Origin: CAUZEO01 sp963578625
Lineage (GTDB): Bacteria > Verrucomicrobiota > Kiritimatiellia > SLOV01
DNA length: 28,531 nucleotides
Direction: 5' to 3'
Assembly (NCBI GenBank): GCA_963578625.1
Contig: CAUZEO010000023.1
Coordinates: 1 to 28,531 of the forward strand
Under the pieces are notes generated by a model, which had not been told where the DNA came from, ran no database searches, and was given only the letters and a program-made list of their open reading frames with translations. Each line of letters begins with the position of its first letter. Position 1 is the stretch's first letter. Shown here in pieces: positions 8,226-15,830 of this stretch. Position numbers and translations under genes: made by a program.

Positions 8226-8414
8226 TCAGAAACCAACTTCCCGAATTTCCACCCGCAGCGCTTCACGCGCTTTATTCTCGTCGGCCACCGGGCGCTTGTC
8301 CGGGGAGCCGAGAAGCGTTTCCAGCCGTTCGATTCGCTGCACCCGTTCGCACAATGTCTCGGGTGTGCACGCGCCATAGTCGTTCTCCCCGACCTCTGCT
8401 ATCCACGGTCGCTT
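8226..8414 (-). pseudogene. Orphan 3' coding fragment, unknown family
   Basis: On the minus strand an open frame of 62 codons runs from a stop at 8415-8417 to TGA at 8226-8228. Its sequence has natural protein character: WIAEVGENDYGACTPETLC, then ERVQRIERLETLLGSPDKRP, then ADENKAREALRVEIREVGF. There is no ATG and no good GTG or TTG start with a ribosome site, so this looks like the 3' end of a gene whose 5' part is lost. The helical, charged second half could form a coiled coil. I cannot assign a family. It lies between the FAD oxidoreductase and the Asp-box gene on their strand. An untranslated coincidence remains possible. Confidence 0.3.
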
Positions 8415-8514
8415 TCATTAATAGCGCAAAACCTTGCCATTTCAACTCGGCGAGTCGAGCCAAAATCCCCCCCCGTCAGTTCGGTACGGCGCGTAGCATG
8501 GAGTTCAGTCCGCG

Positions 8515-10056
8515 CTATGCCCGCCTGTAATCGTCCAGAATCGCCTTCGCCGCATTGTGCCCGGGAGCGCCTGTCACCGAACCGCAGGGATGGGTGCCGG
8601 ATCCGCAGAGGTAAAGCCCCTCGACGGGCGTGCGGTAGGCCGACCACGGCGGCAGCGGTCGGCGATCCAGCATCTGGTCCAGGGTCATATCCACATGGCG
8701 GATGCACCCGTCCGTGATTCCAGTTTCCCGCTCGATGTCATGGGGTGAATAAAGTTTCTGCCACTCGATGAGGTCGAGGAACCCAGGCGCGTAGTCGTTT
8801 ACAACGCGCGCGATGTTTCGCATCACCGGCTCGCGTAGTTCATCCCACGTCCCTTCGCGCGGATGGGCGGTGCCATATCGGACCCAGGATCCGAAGATGT
8901 GTTTTCCCGGAGGCGCAAGTTCCGGCAGGTAGGCCGTCGGCAGCTGCATACTGAGAATGGGATCGCGCGACGGGATGCCGGACTGCGAATCCCGCCAGGC
9001 ATTTTCATAGTAGGAAAGGCTCGGCGCGATCCGGGATCCGTTCACCAGCCTGGGGTCATCGGCGAGCTCCGACGGAGCCGCGGTGAATCGAGGGGGCGCC
9101 GACAGGATCGCATGATACTTCATGTAGTTCGCTCGCGTTTTGATCGCTTTTACCTGCCTGATAAAGTCGGCATTCAGGTCGTCCGCGTTCGTCAGTTTGA
9201 GAAACGTGCGCTTGGGGTCCGCATTCGATACAACTTTTCGCGCACAAATCCGCTCGCCGCCAGAGAGCCTCACGCCAACTGCTTTGCCACATTCGATTTC
9301 GATTTCCTCCACCGGGCTTTCCGTGCGAACTTCCGCCCCGAACCTGCGCGCCGCGGCCGCGAGCGCCTGCGTAATCGTCCCCATACCGCCCTTGGGAATG
9401 CCGGATTTGTTCTCCATGCCGGCGCCTTCCGATGCACTCTCTGCGACTTCCGCCAGCAATGATCCGATCGTGGTCGGAGACCCCACGTCATCCGCGCGGC
9501 ACATCACGCAGCGCACTTTCTCCGAATGGAAGTAGTCACCGAGGACGTCCCAGTAACTTCTGGTGAGCAGTGCCTCCAGGGCGGGGCCCCTGGACGTATT
9601 GCCGAACCGGTCAACCAACGCCTGGTGGGTGGGCGGCGGGGAGAACATCACGGACTGCATGATCTCCACCGCATCGTTCATTAATTTCGAGAACGCAAGG
9701 TATCCCTCTCCCTCTCCCGGACCGAACCGTTCCAACCCTGCCGCCGTCCTCTCCGAATCCTTCCACAGGAGGATGTGATCGCCATCCGGAAACGGCGCAA
9801 ACTGCGCGGGGTCGTATTCAACAATCGTGAACGCATCCGCGGGAATCTCCAGATCACGACAGATCTTGGCCGCGGGCCCGTGCGCGGTATACGCGAAAGT
9901 GGAAAAAGTGTACCCGGGAACGAGCTCTTCGGTAATGCACGCCCCGCCGATCCGGTGACTGCGCTCTATGACAAGGACATCCAGTCCGGCCTTCGCCAGG
10001 TACCCGGCACAGACGAGGCCATTGTGCCCGGCTCCGATAATGAGAATGTCGATCAT
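8515..10056 (-). CDS. FAD-dependent oxidoreductase, PYROXD2 / phytoene-desaturase-like
   Basis: This 513-residue flavoprotein of the CrtI/PYROXD2 group has a dinucleotide-binding GAGHNG at residues 8-13, the ribose-binding acidic residue in VIERSHRIGGAC, and the C-terminal FAD signature GLYLCGSGTHPCGSVTGAPGHNAAK. The frame is open back to a TTG at 10125, but I chose ATG 10056 because the Rossmann strand starts immediately there (MIDILIIGAGHNG), AAGG lies upstream, and the extra residues read from AT-rich intergenic sequence. Relatives desaturate or oxidise isoprenoids or unknown substrates. No carotenoid genes are nearby, so a carotenoid role is not supported. It is divergent from the GNAT gene across 186 bases. 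Confidence 0.85.
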   Translation of the reverse strand: MIDILIIGAGHNGLVCAGYLAKAGLDVLVIERSHRIGGACITEELVPGYTFSTFAYTAHGPAAKICRDLEIPADAFTIVEYDPAQFAPFPDGDHILLWKDSERTAAGLERFGPGEGEGYLAFSKLMNDAVEIMQSVMFSPPPTHQALVDRFGNTSRGPALEALLTRSYWDVLGDYFHSEKVRCVMCRADDVGSPTTIGSLLAEVAESASEGAGMENKSGIPKGGMGTITQALAAAARRFGAEVRTESPVEEIEIECGKAVGVRLSGGERICARKVVSNADPKRTFLKLTNADDLNADFIRQVKAIKTRANYMKYHAILSAPPRFTAAPSELADDPRLVNGSRIAPSLSYYENAWRDSQSGIPSRDPILSMQLPTAYLPELAPPGKHIFGSWVRYGTAHPREGTWDELREPVMRNIARVVNDYAPGFLDLIEWQKLYSPHDIERETGITDGCIRHVDMTLDQMLDRRPLPPWSAYRTPVEGLYLCGSGTHPCGSVTGAPGHNAAKAILDDYRRA

Positions 10057-10179
10057 TTGGGATTTGCCTTCAAGATGATGCTTCTTACAATGAGAATTCC
10101 AATATGTTTCTAATTCCTTATTCAAAGTCTAAATCCGACATCGGAGATTCGAAATCCAAAATTGCAATGTATCCACGAT

Positions 10180-10207
10180 TTGAAGACCTATTGGTGAACC
10201 GGATAAC
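10180..10207 (+). promoter_or_regulatory. Weak candidate promoter for the GNAT gene
   Basis: TTGAAG (10180-10185), 16-base spacer, GATAAC (10202-10207). Each element matches four of six consensus bases, and the spacing to the GTG start at 10243 is reasonable. Support is by consensus only. Confidence 0.25.
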
Positions 10208-10242
10208 ATTTATGGCGAATACGAAGCGGAATTGACATTGTC

Positions 10243-11376
10243 GTGAGACCAGAACTCGACGGACCGAGACCGGCTCGCCCGGACGAGATGGAATCGATCA
10301 TCGCGCTGGCCAATCAGGTAATGCGCATCGGGCAGGGTCTCGAGCCAACCATCGCGACCGACTACCCGTTCGTCTACAACAGCGGAAATGCTGAAAACGT
10401 CACCGTCGTCATGGACGGCAGTCGGACAGTCAGCATGGTTGGCTCGTGGATTAACACCGTTGAGATCGGGGATGCGCGGCTCCGGTCCGGGGGGATCAAC
10501 TGCCTGGCGACCCTGCCCGGCTATCGGGGACGTGGATTGGCGACGAAAGTGATGAACGCGGCCGCGGAGCACATGGCCGACGCCGGCTGCCACATCGGGC
10601 GCCTGACCACGGACATCACCAACTGGTACTATCGCCTGGGTTGGGAAAACGCCGGATATCTTTGTACCTACCGGTTCAATCATTCGAATGTTGGAATCCT
10701 GCCGGGATTACCGGAGGCGGTGGAGCTGACCTATGGCGCAGAGTTCGATGAGAATGTCGTTGCCGCGATCGTGGATCTGCGCCGGTCCGACCGACTCGGG
10801 GGCAGTCGAACCGCCGATGTCATGCGCGAATTGCTGGATGCCGGCAGCGATCCGAACCTCATGGGCAACAAACGGTATGTCATGGCACAGCGGGCAGGAA
10901 CTCCGGTTGCATACTGCCTGGACAGCGACCACGGAATCGTCGAATGGGGCGGTCCCGCCGACCTGGTGGCCGGCCTGGTCCGGACTTGGTTCGAACGACG
11001 AGTCGGCGAACGCGGCGGAAATCTACTGCCGGAATCGCAGGCGAAAGTGGAAGAGAGCCCGGAATTGACGCTGGTGGCCCCGGGAAACGGACACCCGTTT
11101 TTGGATCTTCTGCGAGAGCTGGGCTTTCCATGCCAGGCAGATTACTGGGGCATGCTGTACATCATCGACCCGCGTGGCATTCTGGATGCGTTTGGGCTGA
11201 CAAACATTTCAGTGGCGGAAGAAGGAGGGCGTTTCACCTTGTCCCGCGGCGATGAATCCGTCCGTGTCAGCCGACAGGAGCTGGCAAAACTTTTGTTCGG
11301 GCCGGAGCGCATCAGCGACTTTGCCGACGATGGCTTGCCCCTGATGTTCTGGGAGTGGCCGTTGGAGCATGTTTGA
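10243..11376 (+). CDS. GNAT-family N-acetyltransferase, Eis-like two-domain architecture
   Basis: This 377-residue protein would transfer acetyl from acetyl-CoA to an amine in the cytoplasm. The GNAT motif A is clear at about residues 87-104 (CLATLPGYRGRGLATKVM), with the acetyl-CoA pyrophosphate loop R-G-R-G-L-A at 95-100. A long C-terminal part (about 160-377) follows and ends in a segment resembling SCP2-like domains of Eis-type acetyltransferases (FTLSRGDESVRVSRQELAKLLFG). GTG at 10243 is used because the preceding ATG at 10212 meets a stop; Met16 is a fallback start. There is no convincing ribosome site. The Eis resemblance comes from layout, not from detailed alignment. The gene is convergent with epmA, 19 bases away. 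Confidence 0.75.
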   Translation: MRPELDGPRPARPDEMESIIALANQVMRIGQGLEPTIATDYPFVYNSGNAENVTVVMDGSRTVSMVGSWINTVEIGDARLRSGGINCLATLPGYRGRGLATKVMNAAAEHMADAGCHIGRLTTDITNWYYRLGWENAGYLCTYRFNHSNVGILPGLPEAVELTYGAEFDENVVAAIVDLRRSDRLGGSRTADVMRELLDAGSDPNLMGNKRYVMAQRAGTPVAYCLDSDHGIVEWGGPADLVAGLVRTWFERRVGERGGNLLPESQAKVEESPELTLVAPGNGHPFLDLLRELGFPCQADYWGMLYIIDPRGILDAFGLTNISVAEEGGRFTLSRGDESVRVSRQELAKLLFGPERISDFADDGLPLMFWEWPLEHV

Positions 11377-11395
11377 GTAGCGTAGCGGATTCCGA

Positions 11396-12328
11396 TCAAC
11401 CCCTGAACGCCATCACCTCATCCAGCCCGGCAGAGTCGGTAAACAGCATAACCAGGCGGTCGATGCCGAGTGCGACGCCGCCGGCCGGAGGCATTCCGCG
11501 ATGAAGAGCCCGGAGAAACGCCGGGTCGATCGGGTAGGTTTCTTTTCCCATCTCTTTGCGGCGCTGATTGCACTGCTCAAATCTTCGAATCTGCTCTGCC
11601 GGGTCGGTGAGTTCCGAGTAGGCGTTCGCGAGTTCCAGCCCTCCGATATAGAGTTCCCAGCGTTCCGCTACCTGGGGGTCGTCTTCCTTAAAGCGCGCGA
11701 GCGCGGCGGCCTCGCGCGGATAGTCTTTCAGGAGAACCGGAACATCCCGCGGAAGCGCCGGCTCCACAAGATTCACCAGGTCGATATCAAACCGGTCCGC
11801 ATCGTATGCCGATATGGGATCCCACCCGGCGTGCAGGATGAAGGCCTCGCGAACGGTCAGCCGTTCCCACGGCACCAGATCAATGGTCACGCCATCATAC
11901 GTCAGGTGCGTTTTGCCCAGCAGTCTTGACGCGATGTGGAGGATGAGCGACTTGGTGTCGGCGAGAACATCCACGTAGTCCGCCTCCGCCCGATACCATT
12001 CCAACATGGTGTATTCGGGATTATGCCACTCCCCGACCTCACCGCGCCGGAAGCACGGCCCGATCTGAAACAGCCGCTCCATTCCGGACGCCAGAAGCCT
12101 CTTCATATGTAATTCCGGAGAGGTTCGAAGATAGGCATCTCCGCTCGGCTCGGCATCGATATGAAGCTCCGGCGCCGGCGCCTCAATCCGTACCGGCGTT
12201 TCCACTTCGATAAAATCTTTCGCGAGAAAGAATTCCCGAATCGACTGGAGAATGAGGCTTCTCGCAAGGAGGTTGTCCTGCAGCCGCCGAAGCCGAAGGT
12301 ACTCGGTATCAAGAGATATGGATGCCAT
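11396..12328 (-). CDS. epmA: EF-P lysyl-transferase EpmA (PoxA/GenX/YjeA)
   Basis: A 310-residue class II lysyl-tRNA-synthetase paralog lacking the N-terminal anticodon-binding domain, the hallmark of EpmA, which attaches beta-lysine (or lysine) to a conserved Lys of elongation factor P. Class II motif 1 includes FIEVETP, motif 2 is FQIGPCFRRGEVGEWHNPEYTMLEWY, and motif 3 is GGVALGIDRLVMLF. The length fits the family. It lies 35 bases downstream of efp on the same strand, a pairing that strongly supports the assignment. The aminomutase EpmB, which makes beta-lysine, is not in the window. The ATG at 12328 has no clear ribosome site, so translation may be coupled to efp. Confidence 0.9.
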   Translation of the reverse strand: MASISLDTEYLRLRRLQDNLLARSLILQSIREFFLAKDFIEVETPVRIEAPAPELHIDAEPSGDAYLRTSPELHMKRLLASGMERLFQIGPCFRRGEVGEWHNPEYTMLEWYRAEADYVDVLADTKSLILHIASRLLGKTHLTYDGVTIDLVPWERLTVREAFILHAGWDPISAYDADRFDIDLVNLVEPALPRDVPVLLKDYPREAAALARFKEDDPQVAERWELYIGGLELANAYSELTDPAEQIRRFEQCNQRRKEMGKETYPIDPAFLRALHRGMPPAGGVALGIDRLVMLFTDSAGLDEVMAFRG

Positions 12329-12363
12329 GCGGCGAACCGGACGTGGCCCAGGCCACTGCCTAC

Positions 12364-12927
12364 TCAGCGTTTGTTGACGCGGTCGGCGTACTTGCCGGTG
12401 CGCGTGTCGATGCGAACACGGTCGCCTTCATTTACGAACAGCGGCACCGCGATTTCGTAGCCACCCTCTACTTTTGCGGATTTCGTGACGTTTGTCGCGG
12501 TGTCGCCGCGGGCGCCGGGTTCAGTTTCTACGATGGTTCGTTCGATGAAATTGGGCAGTGTCACTTCAATTGGCCGGTCGTTGAAGAAAAGAACCTTCAC
12601 CTCACTCTCTTCGACCAGGAAGTTTTGCTGGTCTCCGAGGACATCGGCTCGGAGAACGACCTGCTCAAAATTCTCGTCCATGAAAATGAAATTCTCGGCA
12701 TCCTGGTAGGAATAGACAAGGTCTCGCTCCCCAAGATTGGGTTTGTCTATTTTTTCCGCGGCCCGGAACGTTTTATCGATGGTACCCCCGCTCACCAGGT
12801 TTCTGATCTTGCACCGATACAGGGCCTGGCCCTTTCCCGGCTTCACAAATTGGAAATCGACGACCTCATAGGGTTCGCCGTCGATCTCGATTTTCAATCC
12901 TTTGCGCAGTTCTGAAACGGAGTACAT
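12364..12927 (-). CDS. efp: Translation elongation factor P
   Basis: EF-P relieves ribosome stalling at polyproline stretches. The 187-residue protein has the KOW-like N-terminal domain with the modification loop FVKPGKGQA, in which K32 is the predicted lysylation target, followed by two OB-fold domains ending in DRVRIDTRTGKYADRVNKR. The frame is open to 13005, but ATG 12927 is preceded by GGAG at eight bases and begins MYSVSELRKGLKIEIDGEPY, the standard EF-P start. A Lys in the loop agrees with the adjacent EpmA-type modifying enzyme. It is divergent from gyrB across 400 bases and is the first gene of an efp-epmA operon. Confidence 0.95.
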   Translation of the reverse strand: MYSVSELRKGLKIEIDGEPYEVVDFQFVKPGKGQALYRCKIRNLVSGGTIDKTFRAAEKIDKPNLGERDLVYSYQDAENFIFMDENFEQVVLRADVLGDQQNFLVEESEVKVLFFNDRPIEVTLPNFIERTIVETEPGARGDTATNVTKSAKVEGGYEIAVPLFVNEGDRVRIDTRTGKYADRVNKR

Positions 12928-13202
12928 ATATCGATCTCCAAAAGCCGGTTTCCCATCGTAAGTTCGTTTCCGCTGGGCACGAGGGGGCGAGACTATGCAC
13001 CGCACATCGTTCCGGTGCCAAGTGGAATCGACGGATCGGGGGGAGGATCAGGGCCGGGATCCGGGAGTCCATGCGACCCCTCAAGGACCATAAATATATT
13101 GACTGTTTTGCGGCGAATCGGGCCCGATCTTCCCGTTTTCTTGAAAATGCGGTTTTTTACAATTTTTCTCCATTTTTTTGCCCTTATTAGCACACATCTC
13201 TC
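12928..13202. other. Divergent efp/gyrB control region with G-quadruplex motif and T-rich tract
   Basis: This holds no gene. At 13038-13065 the plus strand has four runs of at least three G (13038-13043, 13051-13053, 13056-13058, 13063-13065) with loops of 7, 2 and 4 bases, a canonical intramolecular quadruplex pattern. From about 13136 to 13198 the plus strand is strongly T-rich, immediately upstream of the gyrB promoter, where an UP-element-like effect would be expected. I found no confident promoter for efp. Confidence 0.5.
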
Positions 13203-13231
13203 TTGCCAAGTGTCCCTGTATTCCCTATAAA
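13203..13231 (+). promoter_or_regulatory. Sigma70-type promoter of gyrBA
   Basis: TTGCCA (-35, 13203-13208), exactly 17 bases, then TATAAA (-10, 13226-13231), followed by further A/T. Transcription would start near 13238, giving a leader of about 90 bases before the gyrB ATG. The match and spacing are good for a housekeeping promoter. Confidence 0.65.
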
Positions 13232-13328
13232 ATAGCCGACTAATCAGGGGGGTGAGACCGGAGTGCTTTCGCAAGCCTGTCCAGGGGAACCTCGGTAGGC
13301 GAAATCCGACGAAAGTAGGTCAAAAAAA

Positions 13329-15803
13329 ATGCAGGAAGAAGTGGAAAATATAGAGGGAACCAACCTGCAGGAAAAATCGTCTGCAGCGGCCTACGATGCC
13401 GGAAACATCACCGTGCTCGAGGGCATTGAGGCGGTTCGAAAGCGACCGGCGATGTACATCGGCGACACGGGGGTCCGAGGCCTTCACCACCTGGTGTACG
13501 AGGTCGTGGACAACAGCGTTGATGAGGCGCTGGCGGGTCATTGTTCCCAGATCCGGGTGACACTTCATCCCAACGGATCGGTTGCCGTTGATGACGACGG
13601 ACGCGGGATCCCGGTCGACATGCACGAGGCAGAAGGGAAACCGGCGGTTGAAGTGGTGTTGACCACGTTGCATGCGGGGGGAAAATTCGATCACTCCAGT
13701 TACAAGGTTTCCGGCGGACTGCACGGGGTCGGCGTGTCGTGTGTCAATGCCCTCAGCGAATGGCTGGAGGTGGAGGTTCGCCGCGACGGACATGTGCACC
13801 ACCAACGGTACGAACGCGGCGCTCCGGTAACGGCGCTGGAGCAGATCGGGGCGGTAAAAGGAACAGGCACACGCATCACGTTTCTGCCGGACAGCGAAAT
13901 CTTTTCCGAATCGGTTTTCAACTGGGACATCCTCGCTTCGCGTATTCGTGAGCTTGCCTTCTTGAACCGCGGGATAGAGATCATCCTGCACCAGGAACAT
14001 CCCGAACGGGAAGAGATGTTCAAGTATGAAGGCGGCATCCGCGAGTTTGTCGAGCATCTGAACCGCTCCAGAGTCGCGCTGCATGCGGACGTCATCACCC
14101 TCGAAAAAGAGCGGGACCTGATCCTGGTCGAAATAGCGCTCCAATACAGCGACTCCTACACTGAAAACATTTTTTCATTTGCCAATAACATCAATACGGT
14201 GGAAGGCGGAACGCATCTCAGCGGATTCAGATCTGCCCTGACGAGAACGGTGAACGCGTATGCCCGCACCAACAAGCTGTTGAAGGATGACAAAACGCAG
14301 ATGACCGGCGACGACATCCGGGAAGGGTTGACCGCCGTCATCAGCGTTAAAGTTCCCGATCCGCAGTTCGAAGGGCAGACGAAAACCAAGCTCGGCAACG
14401 GCGAAGTTCAAGGCATCGTCGAGTCGGTCGTGAATGATGAGCTGGGCACGTATTTCGAGGAACATCCGGCGGATGCCCGGCGCATCATTGAAAAGGGCCT
14501 GACGGCGGCGCGCGCCCGGGAAGCAGCGCGAAAAGCGCGGGACCTCACTCGCAGAAAGGGAGCGCTCGACAGCGGAAATCTGCCGGGGAAACTCGCGGAC
14601 TGTTCGGAGCGGGATCCTTCAAAATCTGAGCTGTTCATCGTGGAGGGCGACAGCGCGGGAGGTTCGGCAAAACAGGGTCGTGACCGGATGATCCAGGCAG
14701 TGCTGCCGCTGCGCGGAAAAGTGCTCAACGTCGAAAAGGCACGTCTGGACAAAATTTTAAACAACAACGAAATCCGGACGATGATCACGGCGATCGGTAC
14801 CGGCATTGGGCGGGATGAATTTTCACTTGAGAAAGCGCGGTACCACAGCATCATCATCATGACCGACGCCGACGTGGACGGTTCACACATCCGCACCTTG
14901 CTGTTGACCTTTTTTTTCCGCCAGATGCCGGAGCTGATTGAAAACGGCTACATTTATATTGCACAGCCGCCGCTGTATAAGATCAAAAGAAAGAAACGAG
15001 AGCAGTACGTCGGGAGCGATGAGGAACTGACGCGGATACTCCTGGATTTCAGTGTCGAAGAGCTCACTCTCGAAACGCCGGACGCGGCACCGGTGTTTGG
15101 CCACGAGGAGCTCGCGCAGACGCTCTCGCTGCTGGCCGAGTTGGAGGGGCTGGAAAACCAAGTGGAGCGCCGCGGAATTTCGTTTCGGGACTACGTCGCT
15201 CACCGGCATGAAGAGACCGGCCAGTTTCCCCAGTACCGCGTCCGGATTCGGATGAACGATTCTGAAGAGTTCCATTTCGTGCACAGCGAATCGGAACTTC
15301 GAACCTTGCGGGAAGAGATGGAGCGCAAGCTGGGACGATCCGTAGAAGTGGGCACACCGCACGCCGAAGAGGAAGACGACGTGACCGCCGCCTACGACTG
15401 GGTGGAAGTCTTCATTGCGCCCCAATTGACGAAAGCGGTACAGGATCTTGAGGCACTTGGGTTGCAAGTCCTGCCTCTGCAGCCCCGCGATGAACCCTTG
15501 TATTACATTGCGCGCGGGAGCGAGAAGCTCCCGGTGTTTGCGCTGCAGGAGGTATTAACGCACGCCCGGGAAACCGGGAGAAAAGGCTTGTCCATTCAGC
15601 GTTACAAGGGGCTGGGAGAAATGAACGCCGAGGAACTGTGGGACACAACCATGGACCCCGCGACGCGCAAGATGCTGCAAGTGACGTTGGAAGACACGGT
15701 CGCCGCCGACGAAATGTTTACTATGCTGATGGGCGACGAAGTGGAGCCTCGGCGGGAATTCATCATGGAGAACGCGCTGAACGTCCGCAATCTCGACGTG
15801 TAA
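13329..15803 (+). CDS. gyrB: DNA gyrase subunit B
   Basis: ATPase and TOPRIM subunit of the type IIA topoisomerase that introduces negative supercoils. The 824-residue protein has the GHKL ATPase domain (EAVRKRPAMYIGDTG, GLHHLVYEVVDNSVDEAL, DDDGRGIPV, GGLHGVGVSCVNALSE) and TOPRIM motifs E439-GDSAGG and D513-A-D515-V-D517. Between PPLYKIK (about 547) and the C-terminal IQRYKGLGEMN tail (about 757) lies a large insertion of roughly 170-180 residues, comparable to the one in E. coli-type GyrB, where it contacts GyrA and DNA; the minimal form is about 640 residues. The ATG at 13329 has a modest ribosome site (AAAGTAGG) and a run of A before it. gyrA follows after 27 bases. Confidence 0.97.
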   Translation: MQEEVENIEGTNLQEKSSAAAYDAGNITVLEGIEAVRKRPAMYIGDTGVRGLHHLVYEVVDNSVDEALAGHCSQIRVTLHPNGSVAVDDDGRGIPVDMHEAEGKPAVEVVLTTLHAGGKFDHSSYKVSGGLHGVGVSCVNALSEWLEVEVRRDGHVHHQRYERGAPVTALEQIGAVKGTGTRITFLPDSEIFSESVFNWDILASRIRELAFLNRGIEIILHQEHPEREEMFKYEGGIREFVEHLNRSRVALHADVITLEKERDLILVEIALQYSDSYTENIFSFANNINTVEGGTHLSGFRSALTRTVNAYARTNKLLKDDKTQMTGDDIREGLTAVISVKVPDPQFEGQTKTKLGNGEVQGIVESVVNDELGTYFEEHPADARRIIEKGLTAARAREAARKARDLTRRKGALDSGNLPGKLADCSERDPSKSELFIVEGDSAGGSAKQGRDRMIQAVLPLRGKVLNVEKARLDKILNNNEIRTMITAIGTGIGRDEFSLEKARYHSIIIMTDADVDGSHIRTLLLTFFFRQMPELIENGYIYIAQPPLYKIKRKKREQYVGSDEELTRILLDFSVEELTLETPDAAPVFGHEELAQTLSLLAELEGLENQVERRGISFRDYVAHRHEETGQFPQYRVRIRMNDSEEFHFVHSESELRTLREEMERKLGRSVEVGTPHAEEEDDVTAAYDWVEVFIAPQLTKAVQDLEALGLQVLPLQPRDEPLYYIARGSEKLPVFALQEVLTHARETGRKGLSIQRYKGLGEMNAEELWDTTMDPATRKMLQVTLEDTVAADEMFTMLMGDEVEPRREFIMENALNVRNLDV

Positions 15804-15830
15804 CAGGAAACGACCGCAAGGGACACCACG

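Noticed and set aside
10057..10125. N-terminal extension of the FAD oxidoreductase from a TTG start
   Set aside because: The extension reads from AT-rich intergenic sequence and the Rossmann fold begins right at the ATG at 10056.
10085..10165. AT-rich stretch with a small TCCGA-CA-TCGGA palindrome between divergent genes, as a dispersed repeat or operator
   Set aside because: Only a five-base-pair stem and one copy in the window; no second occurrence supports it.
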